Of a stretch of DNA of 64,000 nt, positions 1-8,096 are shown piece after piece (positions within the stretch are counted from its first letter, which is position 1; every line of letters begins with the position of its first letter). The position numbers and the translations under genes are program-made. The notes under the pieces are model-generated. The model saw only the letters and a program-made list of their open reading frames with translations, was not told the DNA's origin and ran no database searches. The stretch is from Rhodocyclaceae bacterium (lineage in GTDB: Bacteria > Pseudomonadota > Gammaproteobacteria > Burkholderiales > Rhodocyclaceae). The stretch covers positions 62,001 to 126,000 of the forward strand of contig VMSX01000020.1 of the NCBI GenBank assembly GCA_013791905.1. Reading direction: 5' to 3'.

Positions 1-112
1 GAATTTTTCGGGTCAGGCGGGTTGCCAGTGAAACATCGCGGGGAAGAATCGCCGAGTGGGCGGGAATCAGGAGAACGTCGTCGAAGGTCAACGCCTTCTG
101 GATGAGTCGCAT
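1..112 (-). CDS. guaB: IMP dehydrogenase, 5' end only (cut by window edge)
   Basis: The complement of the first 112 bases reads [20 protein letters not shown] and continues into a [13 protein letters not shown]-like stretch, the highly conserved N-terminus of bacterial inosine-5'-monophosphate dehydrogenase. The enzyme converts IMP to XMP with NAD+, the committed step of GMP synthesis in the cytosol. Only about 37 codons lie in the window, so the CBS domains and catalytic Cys loop cannot be seen. An AAGGA ribosome-binding site lies a few bases before the ATG and a sigma-70 type promoter sits further upstream, so the start is well supported. Confidence 0.93.
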   Translation of the reverse strand, partial: MRLIQKALTFDDVLLIPAHSAILPRDVSLATRLTRKI

Positions 113-138
113 GCTGTTATCCTTGTATCCAAAGCCGT

Positions 139-167
139 ATTATACGAGCCTGTCAGAGCCCGGGCAA
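139..167 (-). promoter_or_regulatory. Sigma-70 promoter of guaB
   Basis: On the minus strand a -10 hexamer TATAAT (complement of 139-144) is preceded by a 17-bp spacer and a -35 hexamer TTGCCC (complement of 162-167). It lies about 27 bases upstream of the guaB ATG. The -10 is a perfect match and the spacing is optimal; the -35 matches 4 of 6 positions. Confidence 0.7.
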
Positions 168-200
168 ACCAACCCGGCAGAAAGATTTGAAGGAAAAGTC

Positions 201-671
201 ATGCATGCAAACCGCCCTGCTTCTCTGATATCGTTTGTGCTGATTGCCTTGCTGTCGGCCAGCGCTCTGGCCCAGGTCTACTCCTGGAAAGACGCCAGTG
301 GCAAGATTCATTACGGGGATCGACCACCCGCTGAACGGCAGGCTGATTCGCGCAAACTGGCCGCTCCGCCACCCATGGACGTCGAGGCCATGCGCAGCGC
401 CAACGCTGAAAAACAACTGGCCGAACGCGAAAAGCAGCAAAAGGCCAAGGAATCCGCCAGCAAAGCCGAAGAAGATCAGGCCGCCACCCGGCAGCGTGAG
501 GAAAACTGCCGTCAGGCAAGAGCCAGTCTGGCCTCTCTCGAATCGGGGCAGATACGGTTCACCATCGATGCCAAAGGTGAGCGGGTCGCCCTTGATGGCG
601 CGGTGCGCGAAGCGGAACTCGGCAAGGCCAGGAATAGTGTCGATTCCTGGTGCAAACCGGCGGGAAAATAG
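201..671 (+). CDS. DUF4124-domain exported protein
   Basis: A 156-residue protein starting with a cleavable signal peptide (hydrophobic run SFVLIALLSASALA, cleavage near AQA/QVY). It is followed at once by the DUF4124 signature VYSWKDASGKIHYGDRPP, common in betaproteobacterial periplasmic proteins. The middle (about residues 65-115) is a highly charged Lys/Glu/Ala-rich segment likely to form a coiled coil. Two cysteines in the C-terminal third may pair. An upstream in-frame ATG at 102 exists, but the ATG at 201 has AAGGA before it and begins a proper signal peptide, so it is preferred. DUF4124 has no assigned biochemical role. The gene diverges from guaB. Confidence 0.85.
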   Translation: MHANRPASLISFVLIALLSASALAQVYSWKDASGKIHYGDRPPAERQADSRKLAAPPPMDVEAMRSANAEKQLAEREKQQKAKESASKAEEDQAATRQREENCRQARASLASLESGQIRFTIDAKGERVALDGAVREAELGKARNSVDSWCKPAGK

Positions 672-754
672 CCCCCCCGAAAAATCCGCTGCGCGGCTTT
701 CTCCCCCCAGGGGGCCAAGAAACACTTGGGGCGGCCCGGCGTGTTTCTTGAGAA

Positions 755-1078
755 CTACTCCTCGGCCGGCCCGCCACCCTTTTTCATTACCTTGCCCTCG
801 GCGGCGCGCTGTTTGCGCACCTCCTTGGGATCGGCAATCAACGGCCGGTAGATCTCGACGCGATCAAGGTCGCGCAACACCGTATCAAGCCGTGCCAGCT
901 TGCTGTAAATCCCGAACTTGCTCTTGGCTGGATCGATTTCAGGATATTTCGCCAGCAAACCCGAAGCCTCGATAGCCTGTTGCAGTGTGGCTCCCGCCGG
1001 CAGGGTAAGCGGCATGACATCTTGCCTCTCGGGAAGTGCATAGGTCACTTCGACCCGGATGGTGTCAGTCGTAGACAT
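755..1078 (-). CDS. rnfH: RnfH family protein (UPF0125)
   Basis: A 107-residue protein with the RnfH/UPF0125 beta-grasp (ubiquitin-like) pattern: [13 protein letters not shown] near the start, then [42 protein letters not shown] and a KEVRKQRA basic tail. The family is found next to ratA in many proteobacteria and its function is unknown; the name comes from an association with some rnf clusters, and no rnf genes are visible here. The ATG at 1078 lies inside the 3' end of ratA (14-bp overlap), indicating translational coupling. Confidence 0.9.
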   Translation of the reverse strand: MSTTDTIRVEVTYALPERQDVMPLTLPAGATLQQAIEASGLLAKYPEIDPAKSKFGIYSKLARLDTVLRDLDRVEIYRPLIADPKEVRKQRAAEGKVMKKGGGPAEE

Positions 1079-1496
1079 GATTGGCGCGCTTGACAAAGGA
1101 ATCGACAAAAGTATCCACAATGAAGCCGAACACCGGCCCCAGGGCCTTTTCCAGCATTTTGCTGGAAAACTCGTAGTGCAGACGGAATTCAACCTTGCAA
1201 CCGGCATCGCCCAGCGCGATAAACCGCCAGCCGCCGTCGAGACGCTTAAAGGGCCCTTCGCGCAAAGCAATTTTCATTGAATGGGGGGGATCCTTGGCAT
1301 TTTCCGTGGCGAAATGCGCCTTGATGCCATGGTAATTGACATGAATGCGGGCCACGGTACGCTCGGCAGAGCGGGAAATCAAATCGGCACCCCCGCACCA
1401 AGGCAGAAATTTCTGATAATCCTCGACGCGATCGACCAGCTCGAACATCTGCTCGGCGGTACGCGGGATCAAAACAGATTTTTCAACAAGGGCCAT
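1065..1496 (-). CDS. ratA: RatA/COQ10-type START-domain protein
   Basis: A 143-residue polyketide-cyclase/START-fold protein, close to the usual ~145. It begins [24 protein letters not shown] and contains the family landmark [11 protein letters not shown], ending with [14 protein letters not shown]. Family members bind ubiquinone-like lipids (COQ10 in mitochondria), and E. coli RatA has been described as a ribosome-association toxin; which applies here cannot be told. The start at 1496 matches the conserved family N-terminus; an ATG nine codons upstream gives no conserved sequence. It forms an operon with rnfH and diverges from smpB, the standard arrangement. Confidence 0.9.
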   Translation of the reverse strand: MALVEKSVLIPRTAEQMFELVDRVEDYQKFLPWCGGADLISRSAERTVARIHVNYHGIKAHFATENAKDPPHSMKIALREGPFKRLDGGWRFIALGDAGCKVEFRLHYEFSSKMLEKALGPVFGFIVDTFVDSFVKRANHVYD

Positions 1497-1580
1497 ATGA
1501 AGGCTGCAATGGGGGCGCTGCATTAGAATGCATGGATTCTAACGTCTAACGCGAACCTGATTTTCCCCGCCCCCGCCATC

Positions 1581-2030
1581 ATGAGCATCACCGAAAACAA
1601 AAAAGCCTTCCACGACTATTTCGTCGAGGAACGCTTCGAGGCCGGGCTGGTCCTCGAAGGCTGGGAAGTCAAGTCGATTCGTGCCGGCCGCGCGCAGTTG
1701 AAAGAGGCCTACGTCATCATCAAGAATGCCGAACTGTGGTTGATCGGCTGCCATATCAGCCCGCTGACCACCGCGTCGACTCACATCAGCCCGGATCCCG
1801 TGCGTACGCGCAAGCTGCTGTTGCACGAACGCGAGATCGACAAGCTGATCGGCAAGGTCGAACGGGCCGGCTATGCGCTGGTGCCAATCGACCTGCATTT
1901 CACCAAGGGACGCATCAAACTGTCGATCGGTCTGGCCAAGGGCAAAAAACAGTTCGACAAGCGGGAAACCGACAAGCAGCGCGATTGGGTGAGAGAAAAA
2001 AGCCAGATCATGAAGGAAAAGAATCGGTGA
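1581..2030 (+). CDS. smpB: SsrA-binding protein SmpB
   Basis: A 149-residue SmpB, the partner of tmRNA in trans-translation. It binds the tRNA-like domain of SsrA and directs it to stalled ribosomes. Typical features are [32 protein letters not shown] at the N-terminus, the central [11 protein letters not shown], and a basic C-terminal tail [15 protein letters not shown] that enters the mRNA channel. Length is normal. The ssrA gene is not recognisable in this window. It is transcribed divergently from ratA across an 84-bp gap. Confidence 0.97.
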   Translation: MSITENKKAFHDYFVEERFEAGLVLEGWEVKSIRAGRAQLKEAYVIIKNAELWLIGCHISPLTTASTHISPDPVRTRKLLLHEREIDKLIGKVERAGYALVPIDLHFTKGRIKLSIGLAKGKKQFDKRETDKQRDWVREKSQIMKEKNR

Positions 2031-2031
2031 T

Positions 2032-3237
2032 GTGCGCCAAGACCTGATGTCACCGGCCGTTCTGCTCTGGCTGATCGTTGGCTGCCTGATGCTGCAGCCG
2101 CTGTCGACTGACCTGTATCTCGCCTCCCTGCCCCATCTGGCCACCGATTTTGGTGTCACGCCGGCGGCGGTGCAGCAAACCTTGTCCCTGTTCGTCATCG
2201 GCTTTGGCGTCGCCCAGTTGATCAGCGGTCCGCTCTCCGACCGCTTTGGCCGGCGACCGGTGTTGCTGTGGGGGCTGGGCGTTTATGTCGGCGCCAGCCT
2301 GGCCTGCGCGCTGGCACCGACGCTCAACCTGCTGATCTCCGCCCGCTTTGTCCAGGCGATTGGCTGCTGCACCGCCATTGTCGTCGCCCGGGCGCTGATT
2401 CGTGACGTCTATGCCCCCGCCGATGGCGCGAGAATGATCGCCCGCGCCAGTTCGCTGCTGTCACTGGCACCGCTGATCGGGCCAATCTTGGGCGGCTACC
2501 TGCAGGTCTGGTACGGCTGGCGCGCCGCCTTCGTCTTTCATACGCTGTTCTGTATCGTGCTCGGCATAGCCGTCTATCGCTTGCTGGCGGAAACCAACCA
2601 GCACTTGAACCCTGCTGCGGTGCGTCTGCGCAATCTCCTCAGCGTCTATCGCCGTATTGCCAGCGCCGACTTTTTCTGGGCCTATGCCTTGCCGGGTGCA
2701 CTATCGTATGCGGCGATCTTCACCTACATATCCGGCTCGTCTTTCGTGCTGATCAACGTGTTGGGCGTGCCGACCGAAAGCTATGGCTACTGCTTCGCCT
2801 TCGGCGTTTCTGGCTATCTGATCGGCACCCTGCTCTGTCGCCGCCTGCTCACCCACATCGGCCTGGCCAGGACCTTGACCGTCGGCGCCAGCCTTTCGCT
2901 GTTTTCCGGTCTGCTGTTTGCGGCACTGGTGCTGGCCGGATTCCATCACTGGTCCGTGGTGCTGCTGTGCCAGTTCCTGACGATGGGTGCCCATGGCCTA
3001 AATTTTCCCTGCGCCCAGGCAGGCGCGGTGGCGCCCTTCCCGCGCGAGGCTGGCGCGGCTGCCGGCCTGCTCGGCTTTTTCACCATGTTTGCGGCACTGC
3101 TGACGGGCACCTGGGTGGGCATGAGTCATGACGGCACATTACAGCCACTGGCCCTCACATCGGCCACCATCGGCCTGCTGCTGTTCATGGCAGCTTGGCA
3201 CCTGCGCCATCGCCGACCGCTGGCGGCGGAGGTGTAA
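2032..3237 (+). CDS. Bcr/CflA family MFS drug exporter
   Basis: A 401-residue 12-helix major facilitator of the drug:proton antiporter DHA1 group. The Bcr/CflA signature STDLYLASLPHLATDFGV lies in the first helix/loop, and motif A appears as GPLSDRFGRRPVLL between helices 2 and 3. It probably exports hydrophobic drugs or amino-acid derivatives; the substrate cannot be read from sequence. The likely start is the GTG at 2032, just after the smpB stop; an ATG at 2047 is possible and neither has a clear ribosome-binding site, so coupling to smpB translation is likely. Confidence 0.88.
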   Translation: MRQDLMSPAVLLWLIVGCLMLQPLSTDLYLASLPHLATDFGVTPAAVQQTLSLFVIGFGVAQLISGPLSDRFGRRPVLLWGLGVYVGASLACALAPTLNLLISARFVQAIGCCTAIVVARALIRDVYAPADGARMIARASSLLSLAPLIGPILGGYLQVWYGWRAAFVFHTLFCIVLGIAVYRLLAETNQHLNPAAVRLRNLLSVYRRIASADFFWAYALPGALSYAAIFTYISGSSFVLINVLGVPTESYGYCFAFGVSGYLIGTLLCRRLLTHIGLARTLTVGASLSLFSGLLFAALVLAGFHHWSVVLLCQFLTMGAHGLNFPCAQAGAVAPFPREAGAAAGLLGFFTMFAALLTGTWVGMSHDGTLQPLALTSATIGLLLFMAAWHLRHRRPLAAEV

Positions 3238-3279
3238 CCTATGCCCTTCACGCTGTAAGCGAACTGTCCAACCGCTCTC

Positions 3280-3948
3280 ATGCGCATCCTGATCGTCGAA
3301 GACGACACCCATATCGCCGAGAATCTTGTGCTCTTTCTTGAGATGAAGGGCCACGAGTGCGATTACGCCACTTCTTGCCGGGGCGCCAGCCAGCGGCTTG
3401 CCCAGGCAGAATTCGACGCGCTGATCGTCGATCGCGGCCTGCCGGATGGCGACGGCCTGTCCGTGATTCGGGATCTGCGCGCGCGCGGCAGCAGCTTATG
3501 GGCTCTGGTGCTGACCGCGCGTGACACGCTGGAGGACAAGCTTGCCGGTTTCGAAGCCGGTGCCGACGACTACCTGCTCAAGCCATTTGCGTTGCAGGAG
3601 GTCGAGGCCCGCCTGGATGCCATCGCGCGCCGCGGCAAGTTGCGCGAGGATGCCGGCACCTGGCAGCTTGGCGACATCGAATACGATTCTTCCGCCCAGG
3701 AAGTCCGCCGGGGCGGTAGCGCCTTGCGCCTGCCACCGAAGGCACTTCGCCTGGTCGCGGTGATGCTGCCGCACCCGAATCGGGCGTTCAGCCGCCGCGA
3801 ACTCGAACTGGCGATCTGGGGCCATGAGCAGGAATCCAGCGACAATCTCCGCAGTCTGCTGCACACAGTCCGCCGTCACCTTGGTGAAACCTGCAGCGTC
3901 GAAATCGTCAATATGCATGGCCTCGGCTACAAACTCGCCCTCCGTTAA
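3280..3948 (+). CDS. OmpR/PhoB-family response regulator (PmrA/QseB-like)
   Basis: A 222-residue response regulator. The receiver domain (1-115) carries acidic residues ED at 7-8, phospho-acceptor Asp51 in LIVDRGLPD, a Thr in VLTARD and Lys in LLKPF. The winged-helix domain (about 125-220) ends with RSLLHTVRRHLG...IVNMHGLGYKL, the recognition helix and wing of the OmpR class. It overlaps the next kinase gene and lies just upstream of an eptA-type gene whose leader has four phased direct repeats, so control of lipid A modification, as by PmrA, is the best inference. The inducing signal is unknown. Confidence 0.93.
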   Translation: MRILIVEDDTHIAENLVLFLEMKGHECDYATSCRGASQRLAQAEFDALIVDRGLPDGDGLSVIRDLRARGSSLWALVLTARDTLEDKLAGFEAGADDYLLKPFALQEVEARLDAIARRGKLREDAGTWQLGDIEYDSSAQEVRRGGSALRLPPKALRLVAVMLPHPNRAFSRRELELAIWGHEQESSDNLRSLLHTVRRHLGETCSVEIVNMHGLGYKLALR

Positions 3949-5224
3949 GCCGGCCGGCCGGCTTAACGCACCCAGTCTGCGCCAGCGCATTGTCCTGTCA
4001 TGCACGCTGTTGCTGCTGGTGATCGTGCTGGCCCAGTCCGTGGCCGCGTGGCTGACCCTCGAACAGATGGAAGAGGACCTGATCGATCAGATCCTCGACC
4101 AGCAGATCGAATACAGCATCTCACTGTCACAACGATCCACTGAGTTTGCTCCGCCAAATACACCAGACATGCAGCTTTACCGGATTGGTATTGGGGAAAC
4201 TGCGCCTGAGGTGCCAACTCGCCTCGCCGCATTGCCCATCGGCAACCATGAAATGCATGACAACGGGCGCGAACTGCATATTGCCGTCCGCCAGGACAAT
4301 GGCCACCGCTTCATCCTGGCCTACGATGTCGGGGAGCATGAAACCAGACTGCGGACTCTGGGGTTTGGCATGCTGATCAGCGCCTTTGCCCTCTCGGCCG
4401 TATTTCTCCTCATCATCCTGTTCCTGTCGAAACAACTCACCGCACATCTTGACCAGCTTGCCCGGCAAGTTGAGCACAGGACGGGAGATGAGCAATTCGC
4501 CTTGCCGGGAATGGATCGCGAAATTCTTGCCGTTGCACAAGCCCTGGATCGCTATGCAGAACAACATCAGCGATCACTGGACCGGGAGCGCAATTTCACC
4601 GCAGATATCTCGCATGAATTGCGTACGCCATTGACCAGCATTCGCACCGACGCCGAATTGCTGTCAGCCCTGCCTGAATTGTGCGAAGCAGCACGCAAGC
4701 GGGCTCTTGGCATCATCGGTACGGTAGACCGCGTCAACCGGCTTACCTCCAGCCTGTTGCTGCTGGCCCGGGAGATCAAACCGGCGCTGCTGGAAGATGT
4801 ACGGCTGGCACAGGCATTGCGTGAAGCCTGGCCGCTGTTGCTTGCGCAACATGGCCGCACGGCAACGCTCGATATTCAAGCCCCGGAAACGGTCGTGGTG
4901 CGCTGCGATCCATCGTTGCTTGCCCTGATATTGCGCAATCTGCTCGAGAATGCCTTGCGTCATGATGCGACCGGCATGATCGACTGTCGCCTGGAAGGCA
5001 GCAGGCTTATCGTCGCCGACCACGGACCCGGCTTCTTGGAGGACGATCTGGCGCGGCTGTTCGAAGTCGGCCAGCGCGGCAAAAGCCTCACCGGCCATGG
5101 ACTGGGTCTGGCCATCGTGCAGCATGTCTGCATGGCCTCGGGGTGGAAATTAACCGCCATGAACGGGGCAACCTGCGGCGCGGAGATTCATATCGACTTC
5201 GGTGAAACACTGACCAGCCCCTGA
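3917..5224 (+). CDS. Membrane sensor histidine kinase (PmrB/QseC-like)
   Basis: A kinase of about 435 residues. The first membrane helix (IVLSCTLLLLVIVLAQSVAAW) is followed by a short periplasmic segment of roughly 100 residues, a second helix (MLISAFALSAVFLLIILFL) and a linker. The dimerisation/phospho-acceptor motif DISHELRTPLTSIRTDAELL has His near residue 233; the N-box is NLLENALRHD and the ATP lid contains DHGPGF and GHGLGLAIV. The start is uncertain: the ATG at 3917 overlaps the regulator by 32 bp and has no clear ribosome-binding site, and no later ATG precedes the first helix. It pairs with the upstream regulator. Confidence 0.9.
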   Translation: MASATNSPSVKPAGRLNAPSLRQRIVLSCTLLLLVIVLAQSVAAWLTLEQMEEDLIDQILDQQIEYSISLSQRSTEFAPPNTPDMQLYRIGIGETAPEVPTRLAALPIGNHEMHDNGRELHIAVRQDNGHRFILAYDVGEHETRLRTLGFGMLISAFALSAVFLLIILFLSKQLTAHLDQLARQVEHRTGDEQFALPGMDREILAVAQALDRYAEQHQRSLDRERNFTADISHELRTPLTSIRTDAELLSALPELCEAARKRALGIIGTVDRVNRLTSSLLLLAREIKPALLEDVRLAQALREAWPLLLAQHGRTATLDIQAPETVVVRCDPSLLALILRNLLENALRHDATGMIDCRLEGSRLIVADHGPGFLEDDLARLFEVGQRGKSLTGHGLGLAIVQHVCMASGWKLTAMNGATCGAEIHIDFGETLTSP

Positions 5225-5267
5225 GCGCCCCGACCGACGCATCACATCCCCAGCACACCGGCTGGCC

Positions 5268-5323
5268 CATCACACTTTCCTCACAGTTGCCTCACTGAGT
5301 CTTCACGCGGCGGTTGCTATCTT
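5268..5323 (+). promoter_or_regulatory. Four phased direct repeats and -10 box upstream of eptA-like gene
   Basis: C-N-TCAC hexamers occur at 5268 (CATCAC), 5279 (CCTCAC), 5290 (CCTCAC) and 5301 (CTTCAC), exactly 11 bp apart. Such 11-bp-spaced direct repeats are how OmpR-class regulators bind DNA head to tail. The last repeat ends 11 bases before a -10-like TATCTT (5318-5323), so a bound dimer would cover the -35 region, and the ATG follows at 5349. The neighbouring response regulator is the obvious candidate; that link is inferred. Confidence 0.6.
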
Positions 5324-5348
5324 GGGCGCTTTATCGAGCACCCTTGGT

Positions 5349-6995
5349 ATGCAACTTTCCACTCTGCCGCTATGGCAACGCCTGCGCTTCAGCGCCTCTG
5401 CAGAACATCTGGCCCTCGGTTTCAGCCTGTTCCTCGCACTGGCCAGCAACCGGCTGTTCTGGCAGTCTGCCCTGGCTGGACACGACCTCGCACAATGGCA
5501 CGATGTATTGTTGGTCGCGGGACAGTTCGCGTTCATCACCGCGGCGCATTTCCTGCTGCTCCTGTTGCTGCTGACCCGCTGGTCATATCGGCCGCTGCTT
5601 GGCCTGCTCAGCATCGCCACCGCATTCGCGGTCTATTTCATGGAGAAATACGGGGTGTACCTTGACCCCGGCATGGTGCGCAATGCACTGCACACTGATT
5701 TCCTGGAAGCACGCGAACTGTTTGCCTGGGACATGGTGCCGTATCTGCTCTTCTATGCGGGATTGCCCATGCTGGTCCTCAGCCGTGTGACCCTGGCGCG
5801 CACCCTGTTGCTGAGGTCCGTATTGCGCCGCGCCGGTCACATTTTGTTGGCCATGTTCATCCTGTTTGCTGCGCTAGCGTTTATTTTCAAGGACTTTTCA
5901 GCACTGATGCGCACGCACAAGGAAATGCGCTATCAGATCACCCCGCTCAACCTGCTGTATTCGCTGGCTGCGGTTATCGGCAACGATGCCCATGCCGCCA
6001 CACGCGAACGTATCCCGGTGGGTACCGACGCCCATCTCGGAGAGTCCTGGCAACAGCGCAAGCGACCGACACTGCTGGTGATCGTGGTGGGTGAAACCGC
6101 GCGTGCCGCCAACTGGGGGCTTTCCGGCTATACGCGTCAAACCACGCCGCAATTGGCGGAGCTGGATGTTCTGAATTTTTCGAATGTCTCCAGTTGCGGC
6201 ACCAACACTGAAGTATCCGTTCCCTGCATGTTTTCTGCCGTCGGTCGTCGCGATTACGACGAAGCGCGCATCCGCGGCAGCGAATCCCTGCTACATGTCC
6301 TCGATCATGCGCGGGTCAGTGTCACCTGGAAGGATAATCAGTCGGGATGCAAGGGGGTGTGTGACAGTCTGACGCAGTTGCGCACGGCAGCCAGCCGCTC
6401 GCCCACACTGTGCAATGACGATCGCTGCCTTGACGAGGCACTGCTCGACGGACTTGATGACCTGGTGACCGGACGGCAGGGCAATCAGGTGCTGGTGTTG
6501 CATACCCTGGGCAATCATGGCCCCGCCTATTACCAGCGCTATCCGGATAAATTCCGGCAGTTCACCCCGACCTGCGACACCGCCGACCTCGGCAAATGTT
6601 CGAACGAGCAGATCGTCAATGCCTACGACAACGCCCTGCTCTACACCGATCACCTGCTCGCCCGGACTATCGAATTCCTGCAGCGGCATGCCGCCACTCA
6701 TGACACCGCCATGGTGTATGTCTCCGACCATGGCGAGTCGCTGGGCGAAAGCAATCTGTTCCTGCATGGCATGCCTTACGCGATTGCGCCGGATGCCCAG
6801 AAAAAGGTGCCGATGGTGATGTGGCTGTCGCCCGCCTATGCCGCGAACGCCGCCGTGAATACCGGCTGCCTCAAGGAACGGGGCAAACACCCGGCGTTCC
6901 ACGACAATCTTTTTCATACGGTGCTCGGCATGCTCGACGTCCGCACCAGCGTGTACGACCCGACGCTCGATCTGCTGCATGGCTGTCGGATCTGA
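5349..6995 (+). CDS. eptA: Phosphoethanolamine transferase (EptA family)
   Basis: A 548-residue inner-membrane enzyme with about five N-terminal helices (to residue ~180) followed by a periplasmic sulfatase-fold domain. The first metal-binding segment is LLVIVVGETARAANWGLSGY, the nucleophile region is SSCGTNTEVSVPCMFS near residue 280, and the C-terminal metal site is VSDHGESLGESNLFLHGMPY. Family members move phosphoethanolamine from phosphatidylethanolamine to lipid A, masking its charge and raising resistance to polymyxin and cationic peptides. The ATG at 5349 is preferred over a TTG at 5322. It follows a PmrAB-like pair and precedes a PAP2 phosphatase. Confidence 0.92.
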   Translation: MQLSTLPLWQRLRFSASAEHLALGFSLFLALASNRLFWQSALAGHDLAQWHDVLLVAGQFAFITAAHFLLLLLLLTRWSYRPLLGLLSIATAFAVYFMEKYGVYLDPGMVRNALHTDFLEARELFAWDMVPYLLFYAGLPMLVLSRVTLARTLLLRSVLRRAGHILLAMFILFAALAFIFKDFSALMRTHKEMRYQITPLNLLYSLAAVIGNDAHAATRERIPVGTDAHLGESWQQRKRPTLLVIVVGETARAANWGLSGYTRQTTPQLAELDVLNFSNVSSCGTNTEVSVPCMFSAVGRRDYDEARIRGSESLLHVLDHARVSVTWKDNQSGCKGVCDSLTQLRTAASRSPTLCNDDRCLDEALLDGLDDLVTGRQGNQVLVLHTLGNHGPAYYQRYPDKFRQFTPTCDTADLGKCSNEQIVNAYDNALLYTDHLLARTIEFLQRHAATHDTAMVYVSDHGESLGESNLFLHGMPYAIAPDAQKKVPMVMWLSPAYAANAAVNTGCLKERGKHPAFHDNLFHTVLGMLDVRTSVYDPTLDLLHGCRI

Positions 6996-7001
6996 CTGAA
7001 G

Positions 7002-7781
7002 ATGCATGCGGATAAATACTTCGCGGCCCAAAACGACTGGTGGTTCCGCCAAACCCTGCTGATGGCAATCCTGGCCTTGCTGCTGCTGCTGCTTTTCGAG
7101 CAGACCAGCCTCGATCTCCATCTGGAAAGTCTTTTCTACGATCCCGCCATAGCAGACTTTCCGTTGCGCCATCACTGGTTTTTCGCTGTGGTGATGCACC
7201 ACGGGATGAAGCAGCTCAGCATCGCGCTGCTGTTTCCCGCCGCCGCCCTTTGTCTGCTGGCCATGCGGGGAAAATTCGACTGGCTCCCTCCCCGCAATGC
7301 CCTGCTGGCGCTCACGGGAATGCTGCTGATACCGTTCACCACGGCATTGCTAAAACAGTTATCCAACCGGCACTGCCCCTGGGACGTTATCGATTTCGGC
7401 GGCTACGCCCCGTATATCGGCCTGTTTGCGACGACAGCGCACGACATCGCACCCGGCATGTGTTTTCCGGCCGGACATGCCGCCAGCGGGCTGGCGTGGA
7501 TCGTCTGGGCCCTGGCGCTGGCTCACAGCATGAAAGCCTTTTCCCGGGTAATTCTGGCATTCTCGCTGGCCTTTGGCCTGGCGATGGGACTGGCGCGCAT
7601 GGCCCAAGGGGCGCATTTCTTATCCCACGTGCTCTGGTCGGCATGGTGGGCATGGGCACTCAGCCTGGTGCTGGCCCGGCTCTTCAGGGCTAAGATTGTC
7701 GCAGCCGAGCCGGTCGTGTCAGATGACGCGCGGACCGAGCAGACAAACCCAAACGGTCAGTGCATTCGCCAAAGCCAGTAG
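7002..7781 (+). CDS. PAP2-family membrane phosphatase
   Basis: A 259-residue, roughly six-helix membrane protein of the type 2 phosphatidic acid phosphatase superfamily. The tripartite active site is visible: KQLSNRHCPWD (motif 1), FPAGHAASG (motif 2, catalytic His) and RMAQGAHFLSHVLWS (motif 3). Relatives next to eptA dephosphorylate lipid A (LpxE), phosphatidylglycerol phosphate or undecaprenyl pyrophosphate; motif 1 does not settle which. It starts 6 bp after the eptA stop, so co-transcription is likely. Its 3' end overlaps the convergent dgkA by 63 bp. Confidence 0.88.
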   Translation: MHADKYFAAQNDWWFRQTLLMAILALLLLLLFEQTSLDLHLESLFYDPAIADFPLRHHWFFAVVMHHGMKQLSIALLFPAAALCLLAMRGKFDWLPPRNALLALTGMLLIPFTTALLKQLSNRHCPWDVIDFGGYAPYIGLFATTAHDIAPGMCFPAGHAASGLAWIVWALALAHSMKAFSRVILAFSLAFGLAMGLARMAQGAHFLSHVLWSAWWAWALSLVLARLFRAKIVAAEPVVSDDARTEQTNPNGQCIRQSQ

Positions 7782-8096
7782 CACTGCTGCACTGCCGATG
7801 TCCTTGGCCCGCTTGGAAAGCTCGTGGTTTTCGATCGAGACACGATCCACCACCGCCTCAACGGCTGAATTCAGCAATTCGACGATCAGGATCAGGAAAA
7901 TGCTGCCAACCAGCAGCGCACGCTCGACCCCGTCCGTGCCCAGCCAGAAGCCCAGCGGCACGGTGACGACAGCGAGCAGCACCTCCTGGCGGAAAGCTGC
8001 CTCGTGGCGCCAGGCTGCCGCCAATCCACTAGCGGAGTAGAAAAAAGCATTCCACAGGCGCCGCACGCCGGTTACGCCTTTGTGCGGATGGATCAC
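7719..8096 (-). CDS. dgkA: Diacylglycerol kinase
   Basis: A 125-residue integral membrane kinase with three helices and the family signature VELLNSAVEAVVDRVS followed by HELSKRAKDIGSAAVLL, which carries the catalytic Glu and the metal-binding region. It phosphorylates diacylglycerol to phosphatidic acid with ATP. EptA-type enzymes leave diacylglycerol as a by-product, so location beside eptA makes metabolic sense. The ATG overlaps the qmcA stop by four bases, so it is translated as the last gene of nfeD-qmcA-dgkA and converges on the PAP2 gene. Confidence 0.95.
   Translation of the reverse strand: MIHPHKGVTGVRRLWNAFFYSASGLAAAWRHEAAFRQEVLLAVVTVPLGFWLGTDGVERALLVGSIFLILIVELLNSAVEAVVDRVSIENHELSKRAKDIGSAAVLLALANALTVWVCLLGPRVI

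Noticed and set aside
1523-1542. Inverted repeat TTAGAAT/ATTCTAA between ratA and smpB as an operator or terminator
   Set aside because: It may simply be two back-to-back -10 boxes of the divergent promoters; no T-run, no matching -35 boxes clear enough to annotate.
6291-7202. A 303-codon minus-strand frame opposite eptA
   Set aside because: It is antisense to the catalytic domain of eptA and low-complexity in translation; no start signals or conserved motifs.
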